From Solenopsis invicta (lineage: Eukaryota; Arthropoda; Insecta; Hymenoptera; Formicidae), in the NCBI RefSeq assembly GCF_016802725.1, contig NC_052676.1, forward strand, positions 8,261,437 through 8,325,436: a stretch of DNA of 64,000 bases. The letters are read 5' to 3'. Of this stretch, positions 1-12,144 are shown in pieces; position 1 is the stretch's first letter, and every line of letters starts with the position of its first letter. The notes beneath the pieces were generated by a model. That model was not told where the DNA came from, ran no database searches, and worked only from the letters and a program-made list of their open reading frames with translations. A program made the position numbers and the translations under genes.

Positions 1-2180
1 GGCATTTCTATTGTTACAGATACGTTTGTATAACTTCAAGAGCTGCTCGATTCCTCGTTGTCGCAAAATTGATGTTCCGTTTAAGATCATTTAATGGCTA
101 ATGTGAATTACAGAAATGAATCTACATTGTCTTACGATTTCTTAATTAATCTTCGTGACGTCACTTGATACTGAAAAGCACTAAGCGCACTAATGAGGGA
201 TCAAAATCCCAGGGATGGCTCGACGATGCGATTGTTGGTATGCCAAAACCAATCATTATGCCGATTGCGTGGTAACTGGATTGAATTAGGGCAAACCGAA
301 ATCGAACCAATCAAACCGAACGTCAAATTGGGTAAGGTACAGTCCGCTATAAACGTAATCCTTCTAGAAATGCGAGAAAACGACTTTCCTGCTTAGGTAA
401 AAATAATTTTTTGTTTTCTTAATGCTAATTTAACTTTCAAGAAGTTCAATTCTAGAGTTTTTTTTGTAATCAAGCAAGCTTATTTGTTTTAAATCTGTAT
501 TACATTAGATATTGAACTTAGTTTATTTGCTTGAAGAACTAGCTTATTTCAAGAATTAGTACATTAATCAAGACATTTTCAATCGTTTTCTACTGCTTTT
601 TCACACATTTCTGGCAAAAGTTGGATTCCGCAATGATAGAATGAACTATCTTTCGAAGCAAGTCATTCACCCACTCATTTTCGGATTTGTTCGTAATTGG
701 AGAAGCGTCTATCGGTGAGAGTGCGTTGCATCGATCGGAAAAGACGATAATTCGACGGGACTAAGTCTGGATAATAGGCTGAATGTGGGAGAACTTCCAA
801 TTGTGGGAGAGCTCCAACAGTGTTTCTTTCACGCTTCTGAAACGTGTGATCGGACGTTATTATGCAAAAGAATCACGTGTCAATTTGTGAATACTGCAAT
901 GATGGCCTTTTTCGCAACAATAGCAACATTTAACACTTTTAATAATTATTTGAGTATTTAAATTTGTTGTATTAATTGTGAGTTTGAAGCAAAATTTATT
1001 ATTATTAAGATCAGAAAAAAGTACACTTACAATGAGATAAACGATTTGGTATTGTCGAAATAAACACCGTTACTAAGTAAATATGTAGATTAGAGCAGAG
1101 CAAATTTTTAATTACTTCAATAGCTTGAAGTATAAAGATTTTATATATAAGTGAAGAGTAAATTACTGAATAGAAGAATTACTTTCAACAAAGTTGATTT
1201 TTCATTTAATAATGTTTGCAATTTGGCGTTCTCAAACTTCTTCAGTAGTCCTGAACATTCTTTATCTTCCGCGCTGAAATCCCCACTTCTTAATTATTTA
1301 AACCAGTATGTGTTTTCTCTGATAGGGCTCGTTCACCGTAAGTTTAAGAAATCAATCGATTCGCTTCAGCTACAGTTTTCTTCAAATCAGAATAGTGAAG
1401 TACATGTTGAAAACACCACTTATCACGATACGTTTTAAATTAATTAAAAAATATCTTTGCTTTTGTAACAAGTAATTTTTTTACACTTTTATTAACAGAG
1501 ATGTTTAACCTTCGAAAGACAATCAGCTTCAGCTGCCAAAGCTCACTTTTGCAGCTCTAATTATTAATCAAAGCTTAAAACGTGTTCTTATATTTGTTAT
1601 ACATCTGGAGAAAAATTACCATATATGTGTATAAGAAATGTAAAAGGATCTTTATTAAGTGCGAATTGTAAAATTTTATAAATAAGAAGTGAGAAAATTA
1701 TAGTTTTATACTTTAAATAACTTTTTTCTTTATTTTTTTATCCGGAGAAATATTAGTATATTTACACAATAAACAGTTAAAAAATAAAAAACTTTTTAAT
1801 TTCTGAATACTTAACTTATTGGATTTGTTGGGTTTTTGTAAGAAATCCTTTAATTTTTTTATATTATTTTATTAAATGTACACTCTGTATTAAATTAGAC
1901 ACATTGATATTTTTTAAATATATAGTAAATATAAACATGTATATTTTTTTAAAATTTACAATAATGTATAAATTCTTGATTATTATATTTCACATTTATC
2001 GGAATTTTCAATATTAAAAGGAACGAAGAAGATAGGACCAAGTATAAAAGAAGAAAAAAAATTGTAATATTTCAAAGAGGATTTCTGCAACGTCAGCCGA
2101 GCGACTTTTTCCGTTCGCCATTGTGTAATCAGAAGACCGTCTATAAATGCGGTAATGAGGGCACATATAAATGTATAATG
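1..2180. other. AT-rich stretch without a recognisable gene
   Basis: Short open frames occur (for example 193-396 and 1151-1438) but none shows a known domain, splice-site context or codon use different from the AT-rich background. I see no RNA gene and no transposon ends. It could be intergenic DNA or part of a large intron. Confidence 0.5.
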
Positions 2181-2194
2181 CGATGCGCATTAAA

Positions 2195-2292
2195 GCCGAA
2201 TGACGACGGCAACGTCGATGTCTATGTCGATGTCGACACCGACATCGACATCAGCGCCGACGTCGACGTCAACATCGTTGACGGCGTAATAT
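2195..2292. repeat. Degenerate GAYRTC-type hexamer repeat
   Basis: A run of GTCGAT/GACATC/GACGTC-like hexamers makes about 100 bases of imperfect 6-bp repeat in otherwise AT-rich DNA. On the plus strand it would read as an Asp-Val/Ile-Asp alternation inside a 73-codon frame (2121-2342). The pattern is rich in CpG and in the palindromes GACGTC and GTCGAC. A repeat expansion is the simplest reading. Translation is not supported by a conserved domain. Confidence 0.6.
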
Positions 2293-2344
2293 TACGCCTT
2301 ATGTTTAACATCTCGTCGCGCGTTAAGCTCGTACGATCGTGAAA

Positions 2345-4770
2345 GCGCTCATAAAGTACGTGCGATATACTTTAGATCCCTATAAAAAAATCACGATTGC
2401 CCTATTAAACTCATTCTAAAGACCAAAGATTACCGATTCGCGAATTACCACAAGCCGACTCAAGTGAGGAATCGATCTCGTAGATTTCATCCGAATTTGT
2501 AGAGGTGACTTATTCTAAGGTGCCTCAATCAAATAAAGACCTACCTGATTAATTTTATTTTTTATAAATTCTGTTTTTGAAGATATTGAGATAAATTATA
2601 AGTGAAAATAAGACCTTTATTTCAATCACACACGAAATTTTTAATTAAAAACTTCTAGCAACTTCGATGCAATTTTATCTTTTCAAAAGTTGGCAGACTT
2701 GAAAGACATTATCCTCTGGTACAAATCCAGTACATAAACAACAATAATTATAACAATAGCCGTACAAGTAGCTCTTATTTGCTAAGTACGTTGTTTCTAA
2801 AAAATATACTTGCTCTAAAAAAAATCAATATACTATGTTTGCGGCGATGTGACAGAAGGATTTGCGAGTTTGCTCTACGTGCCAAAGATCCGAGTTTAAA
2901 TCCACCCAGAACAATATAACTCTAAATCGGTTTTTAATCAATTTTATAAGTGATCGCCATTTCTCGGAAAGCAAAGGCAAACCACTCTGCCCAGGAAAAT
3001 CTCATCTAAAAGGTCGTTCGGAATCGGCCTTAAAAAGTATACGTCTCATATTTCTACGGATATATGCAGAAGAGATCGCCTACGCGCTGACAAGCGTGTA
3101 TGGCACGCGAAGAAGAAGGTATGTTTGTTATTTTCTACTGTTAGAAAGTTGAATAATATTGTAATGTTATAATAAAATACAAAATAACGTATACTTAAAT
3201 AAGCTATACTTTGAACTTCTGTAGAAACGGTTTTATTTGCTCATTTCGTGATTGAATGAAATTTTTGATCTCATTAGACTTACTAGATATTTTATATGTA
3301 ACTATTACTCTACATTAACTCTAAATATTTTTACATTTTTCTAAAATGTATTAAACGTAGTTTAACTAAAATTGTTTATTAAGAGACATTATCAACATGT
3401 GAGAAATACACATATCAAAGAATTATATATTTATTATATATGTAATTAACGTGCGGGTTCTTTGTGGAATTCACGCTGTTTAATATTTATCCGGTCAAGC
3501 TCGCAGATAATAAATTACTGTTCAATCATGTTTATTTTATCACGGCATGCTATTAATTATTTTCCGACAATTAATTATCCTCAACATTTCTCGGTTATTA
3601 ATTATCATTACGCGTCGGGAGATAATATCGACCGACTTAAACGCTCACCATCGTCTTATCTAATACTCTACTAGAGATTATTATGCTTTTATTACAGAGT
3701 ATAGATAGCCGTAAATCAACAAACATTTTTTTATTGATTTTACTTACAGCTGCTTGAAATTTACAATTTACATTACTGTACCTCTCAAATTTTCCAATTA
3801 GAAGAAAACAAAAAAAAACGAATAATATGCATAGACAGATGTTTATCAAATACTTTCTCAACAGTTTTATCAAAATAATCTCTTATGCGTGAACTATAAA
3901 TTATTAAAAAATATTATAAAAAATGTAAATTTTATATTATAATAAAAATATATTTAAATGTTTTTTCATAATATAATATAAAGAAATAGTAAATTTAACA
4001 TATACAGGAATCAGCAGGATAATTAGGGAAGGCATGATCAATAAAATTCGAGCAACTCGTAAAAACGTATCAAAGGATGTGTTGTAACAAACTGTCAGAC
4101 ATTTTTAACGAAGAATTGCATTCCAGAAAACCGAAATGTTTTTGAATATCTGCAATAGATCCAGAATGAATCGTGAAGTCTAAGGGGATTCACGTTAATG
4201 TAACTCACATTAATATAATAGTCTATAGTGAGAATCAAGGATAATTTACGTTAGTATAGCAGTCCATCGTATGTGGCAAGAAAAACTCATGTAAATAAAG
4301 CACTTCAAAAAGAATATAAAATTACACCCACGCCGTAGTTGTTTCTGAGTAGCGCTAAGAGTAGAATTAAAATAAAAATGTATTTAAAATTTCAGAGTGA
4401 GTTTGACCTGAAGTTGAGTATAGTATGTCAACCTTCTTTATCTCAAAATTAATTGATTTAATATAATTGATTAAACGTTGACTTGTTAACTATCAAACCA
4501 CGTAGTTTGTAAAGTACTTAAAGAAAAAATACTTTGTTGTAGCGTTTTGAAAAGATTTTAAAGTTAGTTACATAAGTATAAAATAAAAAAAAAGTGAGAG
4601 TTTTAATTCTAACAAAAGTTTGAGGATCTTGATTTGAATTTCAGGATATTTTCTTAAAGTCAACCATCCAAGGTCATTTTTTCCCTTAATAACTGAGCAC
4701 TTGTCTGAAATATTTTTAATTTAAACTTAAACGTTTTGAAATATTCTAATAGAATGATTAAAGTGGATCA
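2345..4770. other. Gene-free AT-rich stretch
   Basis: Only short, low-complexity frames on both strands. No domain, RNA gene or clear repeat boundary is visible. Confidence 0.5.
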
Positions 4771-4773
4771 TCT

Positions 4774-4848
4774 TATATATATACAGAAAAAAAGGAAGGG
4801 GTTGTATTGTATATATATATACAGAAAAAAAGGAAGGGGTTGTATTGT
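4774..4848. repeat. Two-copy tandem repeat, unit about 37 bp
   Basis: The unit starts with a short TA run, then ACAGAAAAAAAGGAAGGGG and TTGTATTG, and occurs twice in a row with essentially no mismatch apart from TA-run length. It is a recent small tandem duplication, probably by slippage between TA runs. Confidence 0.75.
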
Positions 4849-4849
4849 T

Positions 4850-7800
4850 CCTTTCTTTACAATAATTTAATAAATATTAACACTCCATTTTTAACCAACA
4901 TCAGTTTGTTAGCCATAGATTCCACCCATTACCTTATAGGTAGAAGTTCATCTGGCACACAGAATGTTAACGTAATTTACAATTTATTGAAGAGGAAAAA
5001 AAGGAAATAGTGGAACAGCAAGGAAATCGTGAAATACTAACAACTAATCTTGAAAGGGTCTTTTATTTAATTAATGATTTCTAGTAAATTTTATAGAAAT
5101 AAGTGCCACGAAACAAGGTTTTACGAACATTATGTAAAATACATTTTATAAAACTTTAAAAACTTTTTTTTAAGTAATTTTTGGCTTTAAAAGTTTTTTA
5201 AGTAAAACTTGAAACTTTTGAAATATTTTCTTTTTATTCAATAAACATTACAAAATATCTACAGGAGATTAATTTTAAAATCATAAGAGAGAGATGCACA
5301 TGGCGGACGAACATATTCTACAATTACAGTCCACATATAATATGATTTTATTTGCCGAATTCATACACACATTAAGATACACATTAAATTCAATAATATT
5401 ATTTAAAATTCACATTTTAGGTTTTCGAGTTAGACTAAAGTTAAGAAATTAATATGTAATAAACACATTTCTCCAAATTACATACAGAATATACACTTGT
5501 AAAAATTTCTGCTACCTGCAAAACTGAAATTCGGTCTTTATAAGAACACAGCGAAACACTAATGACCATCCTATAATGTCAAAATAGACCGTAACGTAAT
5601 TTTATGTAATGGTTGGTCTTAGAATTTAACACGAATTATCATAATATTATGATATTTCACGACTCCAGATATATTCCACGACCACCGTCCTTCCTACTAC
5701 ATTTTTTTACATTGTAATGAATTAAATTATTCATTTACATTATATTACAGTATATATAAAATACACTAAAAAATATATTTTCAAAATCAGTAAATTACAT
5801 TAATTTAACATAAATGAAATAATACGAACGGTACGATGCCAAAATATCTTTTATTTCATTCTTTTTCAGCCCTAATTGTACAATTATTATTTATGGCAGA
5901 AAATAGGAATGATACATAATTCTTACGTAATTATTGTTCGACATATGTGTAACAAATATAATAGCTTGAAATGCAATCCATAAAATAAATATTAAATAAA
6001 AACGCATATTTTTCTGTCGGGAAACGAGATATTTTATGATGGAATCTTCCACATCCATATAAGGCTTCAGGATCTTTGCTGCACCGCATCGTGTTTTCCA
6101 ATCCTTCGTTGATAAATCCATCGAATGATATCTTCTCAAAACTCAGAGAGAAGCCGATGCTATAGGAAAAAGAATATACCGTTTTATTGCAATATTGGCA
6201 GAAATGTTAATATTAAATATATAAATTAATTTGGTACCTTTAGTCATAAAAATCAAAGCTTATTTACCAAAAATTAAACAGAGATTTAATATTGTTTAAA
6301 ATTATTTTTATTATTTTTTATGACTTTGCTCCGTGTATCGGTAGTTGATAACTACTTCTACAAGAAAAACTTGGCAGTTTTAAATCAATAGAATTTTTAA
6401 AACTTTTTCCGACCTTTTACTATCTTAGAATGTATATTAGTCAGATGATATTGGGGCGACCGGAACTACGGGGCTAACATAAGTTTGGAAAAAACGCGCA
6501 TGAAGAAGAATTTTGCAGTTCAAAGTATAAACGACATGCCGCATCTAGTCGAATGCTGTCGTGCTACAAAATAAAATCGCTATTCTGAAACCACTAATAT
6601 TATTTTTTTTCACGTTTTATGAATCACCATCACCTTTATTTAGAGCAAAACAAATCGTTTCTGTGATTTCAATAGCATTACTTTTTCATGAAATGCAAAA
6701 ATTTGATTGAGCTCCATCTATGCGCACGTTTAAATAAATATTTTCCTTATAAACTGAACCTATATTTATAATTGTATTGTTTAAATAATTTACTTTTATT
6801 GCATAGTTAATACGAAAATTTTTTGTAAATATCGATATCCTTCTCTTATGTATCATTACTTTTACAATTTCGCATTAGTCTCTTTAACAATAGGTAAAAG
6901 TAAACCCTAGAAAAAGAAATTACTTTGGTCTTTTATTTCGGATGAATACAACCGGCGCTACGTTGCTAGCAAGCAACTTTAAGGATGACGCGGCGACGCG
7001 TCGAAATAACATTCTTAATAAAATAATTTTTGTGTATAAATTATAGATTATTTTTATGTCGAACTGTTTTATTAGTTCAATATTATAATAACATCTCAAA
7101 AATTTTTTAAGAGTTGAATGATTTCCCCTCCCCCCCCCCAAAAAGGTAACTTTGAAGAGTCATCTAATTTTCAGCGCGTTACATGACTTGCTCCTTTTAA
7201 TTATTATTGATTTGTGATTTCTATTGCATGATTCACTAACGATCGAGCAATATAGCCGGCGACTTCCCAGAGTCTTAATTTATGTTCTGTAACTAAGTTC
7301 AGGGAATTGAGCGGCTGAATTAACAATCAGGACTACATCGAATCAGAGTTTACTGGTAAGTTTATCAGAGATTTCGTCCAATTCGAGAGTTTCAAATAAT
7401 CGAGGAAATTGGATCAAGATCGCAAAAAATGGTACAGTATGATTATTCGAATAGCTGGAGCCTCTAATCACATTTAGTTCTATCCGGAGTAGCTTCAAAC
7501 GTATTACACAATGATATTTCCTTGTTAGAGCGCTATTACGGAAGTAGGTGCTAACCATCGGGATACTGGAGAATCCTTCGGGCGCTCTCCATTCTGGAAT
7601 CTCCATGAACAATCGGTTTCCTTCTCGCATCTCAATAAACCAGCTCTTTAGATACAGTCCCAAATTGTGCCTTCTATACCTTCGAAGAAGTTCAATGGAA
7701 ATAGAACAAATGAAGTTTCCATTTTACTTTATTTAGACAATTACCTTATTTACAATTAACACGCCAATTTTTCGAAGCATTAAGTTTTCAAGTTTATAAA

Positions 7801-8165
7801 ATTGTAAACAGTGAAAATTTAGTTCGTAATCCATTTTCACAATGTGAACTCATTACCGGTAATCTCCGGCTTAGCGATAAAAACCCAAAGATACTTGTCT
7901 CGTTTAATCGTAACATTCTTATTTACTAACGTTTTGCTAAATTTTGCCATAAAACCAAGAAAAGATAGAAATTTATTACGTTCCACAAGGGTACCCGTGA
8001 CAAAATTTATCATATTACGGCATTAAGATTTGTTTCGTCACATTTTATATTTAACAGAATTGTATACAAACGTTTGGCACTACCATATTAGTCCTCCGTT
8101 ATTGTTAACATCGTAATGCAAGATCTAAAGGAGAACATTTTAAATACGTTAAATTTTTAATTAAT
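4850..8165. other. Gene-free stretch with one weak membrane-type frame
   Basis: Mostly AT-rich DNA. The only frame I would look at twice is minus-strand 5891-6139. It has a charged segment (SMDLSTKDWKTRC) followed by a hydrophobic stretch of about 20 residues (FYLIFILWIAFQAIIFVTHM) resembling one transmembrane helix. It has no ATG at its 5' end and an in-frame TGA just upstream, so it could only be an internal exon. No family is recognised. Confidence 0.35.
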
Positions 8166-8169
8166 ATTA

Positions 8170-8275
8170 TACTGTAGTTATGTGGATGATATTCTTTTGT
8201 TCTCAAAGGGTGGCTTACATTCTTAACAAGTTCAATAGCCATTGCAATAAATTTGAGTTCACAATAGTACGAGAG
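8170..8275 (+). pseudogene. Reverse-transcriptase relic (YVDD box)
   Basis: A short plus-strand frame reads SYVDDILLFSKGGLH, the catalytic YVDD motif of reverse transcriptases. After a one-base frame change it continues ILNKFNSHCNKFEFTIV. The second part resembles the segment after YVDD in Penelope-like and related elements (an Asn-rich helix, then a hydrophobic FT strand). Nothing recognisable flanks it, so this is a small, frame-shifted fossil. The superfamily is uncertain. Confidence 0.5.
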
Positions 8276-8705
8276 TAACTGTTGCCTCAGTTTCTTTAGA
8301 TCTTTTGTTTAAAGTGGATAATCGTAATTGATTGTTTTTACGAAAACACCTTTTCGAGATGATATCTATCTAATTTCTCAAATCACTTGTCACATAAGAT
8401 ATAGATGACAGATAGCTTAATACATCGTGCTATTCTATGATATTTCTAATGATATTTCTAATAATCTCTAAAGTCTTTGAACGCAGGAAAATTATAAATA
8501 AAAAAAAATTTAAACGATGGAAAATTAAAAATATATATAAGTAATTTTGCAACAAAATTTCTGTTTATTTTAAACTAAACTGATTTTTAAAAAGTTATTT
8601 TTGGGCTAGCCATATTATCATCACTTTTTCTCTTCCACCGATTATGCAATGCGTCATATTTTTATCAATCACGCCCAAAGTAATAAATATTTTATTATTT
8701 TATGA

Positions 8706-8820
8706 GATCGATTCTGTAACCTTAACGATGTCGTTATGGTATTGTTGCGCAGATTTTTTGTATCAAGTAATAGCTGCGCAATGATATCATAACAACATCG
8801 TTATGGTTACAGAATCGACC
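8706..8820. repeat. Hairpin/MITE-like inverted repeat
   Basis: The left arm begins GATCGATTCTGTAACCTTAA and the right arm is its near-complement ending in GGTTACAGAATCGACC. Arms of about 50 bases, with several mismatches, surround a short loop. The whole 115-bp unit could fold on itself. It is typical in size of a deleted foldback MITE, but no target duplication is clear. Confidence 0.65.
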
Positions 8821-8829
8821 TCTATAAGT

Positions 8830-10078
8830 CTAGAATCTGTCAAATAACACTTTGACTAATATGATCGTTTCATTCGTTTATATTCGAGTTTCAATACAAA
8901 ATATTGATCATAAACAAAGTTATACAATAAAATTAAAATGGGTGCCATATTACTCTCTTCTTTTCTATGTATGTAAGTTGTTGTTCAGCCGCTGAAACTC
9001 ACCCTTAAGATCATTAAGTCGCCAACTTTATCGATTGAACAGTGACTTATACACATACGATTTACATATGTATGATTTACGAAATATCAATACGCCGCTA
9101 CGGACTACTATGTCAATATCGCACGCATATATACGAATTTTTCGTACAAGCTTTTTGTATCGACTAGGCGTCTAAATCTAATTCTAAAAACTTGATTTAT
9201 TTCTTCGTGTAATCTATTGTACATGTCTACAAACTCCAATTTCGTAAGTATGTATTACAGAGTTTTTATATCAAGCAAATATTGGTCTAAGAGAAGATAG
9301 AAAAAGATCCAAATAAAAAATTTCTTTTTGTTTTCTGCGTAAAGTTTATATTGGCAAACGTGTATTAATGCGTATACTTTATTTCTGGAACAGGATTTCT
9401 AAACCTGTAAAAGTAATACATACGAAAAGTAATCAAAAAGTTACTGCGTATAATTGGTAAACCAGAACGACTTTAAGATCCGCCGAATTAAGTCGTTTAA
9501 TGCAAGAATGATACACCACTAATCTTTTATTAAGAGTTTTATCATTTTTTTTTAATCCCAAACTAAAACTCTACGAAATTGCCTCTTGTGTTGTTTTATG
9601 CAACTAATTTTGTTTCTGAGATCATAGATCGAAAAATTGCTTATGTCACTCTCAATACGGCGAATTTCATAAAATTTATTTAGAAACATATTTTTAAGAA
9701 ATTGATTAACAAACATATTCTAACCTCATATTTTAAAATTATGAAATAAAAAGCATATTTTCAAGATTTAACAATAAATTCTCACCTTAAAATAAAAAAT
9801 TAAAATTAAAAACTATAAATAACATACATTTAATTTTAATAAAATATCTCTAAGCATTTCTTAAATTTTCAAACTTTTCATATATCTTTTTCTCAACTTT
9901 GACCTGTATTTAAAAATGCAAAGCACTTTAGGAAATATAAAACAAACGTCTTAAATTTCTTTTTGTTTAAGAATTACTTGTATAAAAGCATCAGCATAAC
10001 AAATTGTTAGAGGCTAATTAAAACTGATAGTCAAACGTAATCGCAGGACGTTAACAATTAAGCCTCTGCGTTCGAAGC
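8830..10078. other. Gene-free AT-rich stretch
   Basis: No coding, RNA or repeat signal that I can support. Confidence 0.5.
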
Positions 10079-10079
10079 G

Positions 10080-10620
10080 GAGTTAAAAGGATCAAAGGAC
10101 CTAGAATGGCGATCAATCGATGAATCTCGTTCGGTCTATTAACTTCGCCGCCATTATGAAGGCTGAATGCAGTATCCTAGATTCTGCGAGCGGTCTTCCA
10201 GACTCCGCGTGCAGAGAATCGATTCCCATCCGAAACGTTCCTCAGACCCTTGCGGGCATCTGGCGCGTTTGCGTCCCTTGCAAATTGTTATCCCAGCGTC
10301 TACGCCGCTGAAGGAAATTCGAGGAATGACCCGGGATCGGGAGGAAACGGGGAAGGGCTCTCTCTCGTAATCTCGCGGCCATTACCTTGTCCGCTTACCT
10401 CCGCTTCTCCGCTTTTCCTCTCGCGCGGCTCAATTACCAGCGTAACGCATGGCGGTATCGCGTTGCAGTAAATTCTGTTAAAGCGAGTTACGTAAATAAA
10501 CGGATGATGCTCACGGCGAACATCCCTCCTCGCTGCGCGCGGATGCAAATGCGCGGTTATAAGAGTATAACGTTGCAAGCTTTTGCAATTACCGCCGTCC
10601 AAAACTACGAGCGTTAAAAC
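10080..10620. other. GC-rich, CpG-containing island
   Basis: About 540 bases with clearly higher GC and many CpGs, set sharply into AT-rich flanks. Several overlapping open frames exist on both strands, as expected when stop codons are rare, but none shows a known domain. It may be a conserved regulatory element or a promoter-proximal region of an unseen gene. I cannot decide which. Confidence 0.45.
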
Positions 10621-10624
10621 CTCT

Positions 10625-11895
10625 TTATACATATCTATATATAAATAGCGCTCGGAATTTCCAGTATCCAGGTACTTAAGTTCCATGCCGTAAACTATGT
10701 ACATTCTGCATTTCTAGGTACTATTCAATGTGCGGACCGTGAAAGTTGTGAAAATATACCGATATATTGTACAATATTCCAAGCATTTAATAGAATTCCT
10801 ATAATAGTGTCCGATTTACGTTCGCAGTGCTACTTGTAAATGATAAACGCTCCAAATTTCAATTTATCAAATTTATTGCGAACATTCCTATTTATTACAA
10901 ATGCAAAAACATTAGCAGTCACTTTCATCATATACGAAGAAGGAAAAGCAAAAGAATTAAGTAAAATAAAATAATGTCCCCCGCGGTTACTAAACCAAAC
11001 GGCGAAGAAGAAACAACGTTTTTACATAAATTATAATAAAATATTTTTATAAGTGTAATGCTTTGATCCTGAATCTGAATCCTCTTCAGTGGAAATAGTA
11101 TAATCAAAATACATAGGGCGTTTGACAATAACAGCTGCAATCTCTTTTCTAAGCGATAATGATATTCAGAAAGATGCATGTCAATTTATAAGATAGTCTG
11201 AGTAATTGGAAAACTATTATTAAATATTAAAACAAAAACTAAAGAATAACTCAAATTAATTTGCCAATGCGAGCCCACGCGGTTATTATTGCGATCGCAA
11301 TAAGATTACTGTATTGAATTTTTCGTCATCAGTAATAACAAAGATAAGTTGAATTTTTTTATGCAATAGATTCATGAAATGCAAAATTATTACAATATTA
11401 TAACAGAATTAACGCTAACAAACATTGCTCTTAGAATTCAACGTGCTCTTAAAATTATACGAGATATTACCACTCCAAATATATTCTACGATAACCGTCC
11501 TTCCTCTATATTTATATAATATATATTATATGTATTTATATACACATTTATTATACATACATACACACACACACATATGTAAAGAAATCACAGCAGTAAA
11601 TTTTAAATACTGATGTTATTGAACAATTATAATACATCAAATTGCAAATAGATTAATCTTTATCCTAACGTAAATATTTACGACTTTATTAGTTAATGTT
11701 CTTTGTAAGTTTGTAAAGTAATCTAAGTTCCCAACAATTTAAAGTTCTAATTATTTCAAGCCAACTTTTACTATTGAAATTAATTATTGCTATTGGCTAT
11801 TGAAAATTTTCAAGTTTCAAAACGTTTCATATTTTAAGCAGATTTGCACTTTCTTTCGCAAACAGAAACACGTAAACTTAATTACGCATTGCTTC
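10625..11895. other. Gene-free AT-rich stretch
   Basis: Only AT-rich noncoding-looking sequence with a short CA/TA-rich tract near 11550-11580. Confidence 0.5.
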
Positions 11896-11899
11896 TCTC

Positions 11900-12140
11900 A
11901 CGATCCATCAGCAATCTTTCTTACCAGTCGGGGGATGCGGGACGATACACCGAGCTGAAAACGCTCGTTTGCCTAAACATGTTTGGTTGCTGTCGCGACG
12001 TAAGCTCGTGAATGAGGGTTGAGGGACAAACGAGCGTACTTTCGTGAAGGACACTTCGAAAGGGTGGTTAAAGGCTTTTATCGCGTTCATGGCTACTCGC
12101 CTTCCCCATCCCGCGTACATAAGTTTATTTCTTTTGTTTT
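11900..12140. other. Second GC-rich island
   Basis: About 240 bases of balanced composition in AT-rich surroundings. The minus-strand frame 11908-12120 has no recognisable domain. It is similar in character to the island at 10.1 kb and to the one at 15.1 kb. Confidence 0.4.
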
Positions 12141-12144
12141 CGCC

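Noticed and set aside
2121..2342. 73-codon frame across the hexamer repeat as a real Asp-rich protein
   Set aside because: The frame is a by-product of the 6-bp repeat; no domain, no splice or start context.
5891..6139. Small membrane protein gene
   Set aside because: No ATG start, upstream in-frame TGA, no homologous family recognised; kept only as a note in the gene-free stretch.
10300..10704. 134-codon minus-strand frame in the GC-rich island
   Set aside because: Long frames appear in several overlapping phases there because stops are rare in GC-rich DNA; no recognisable domain.
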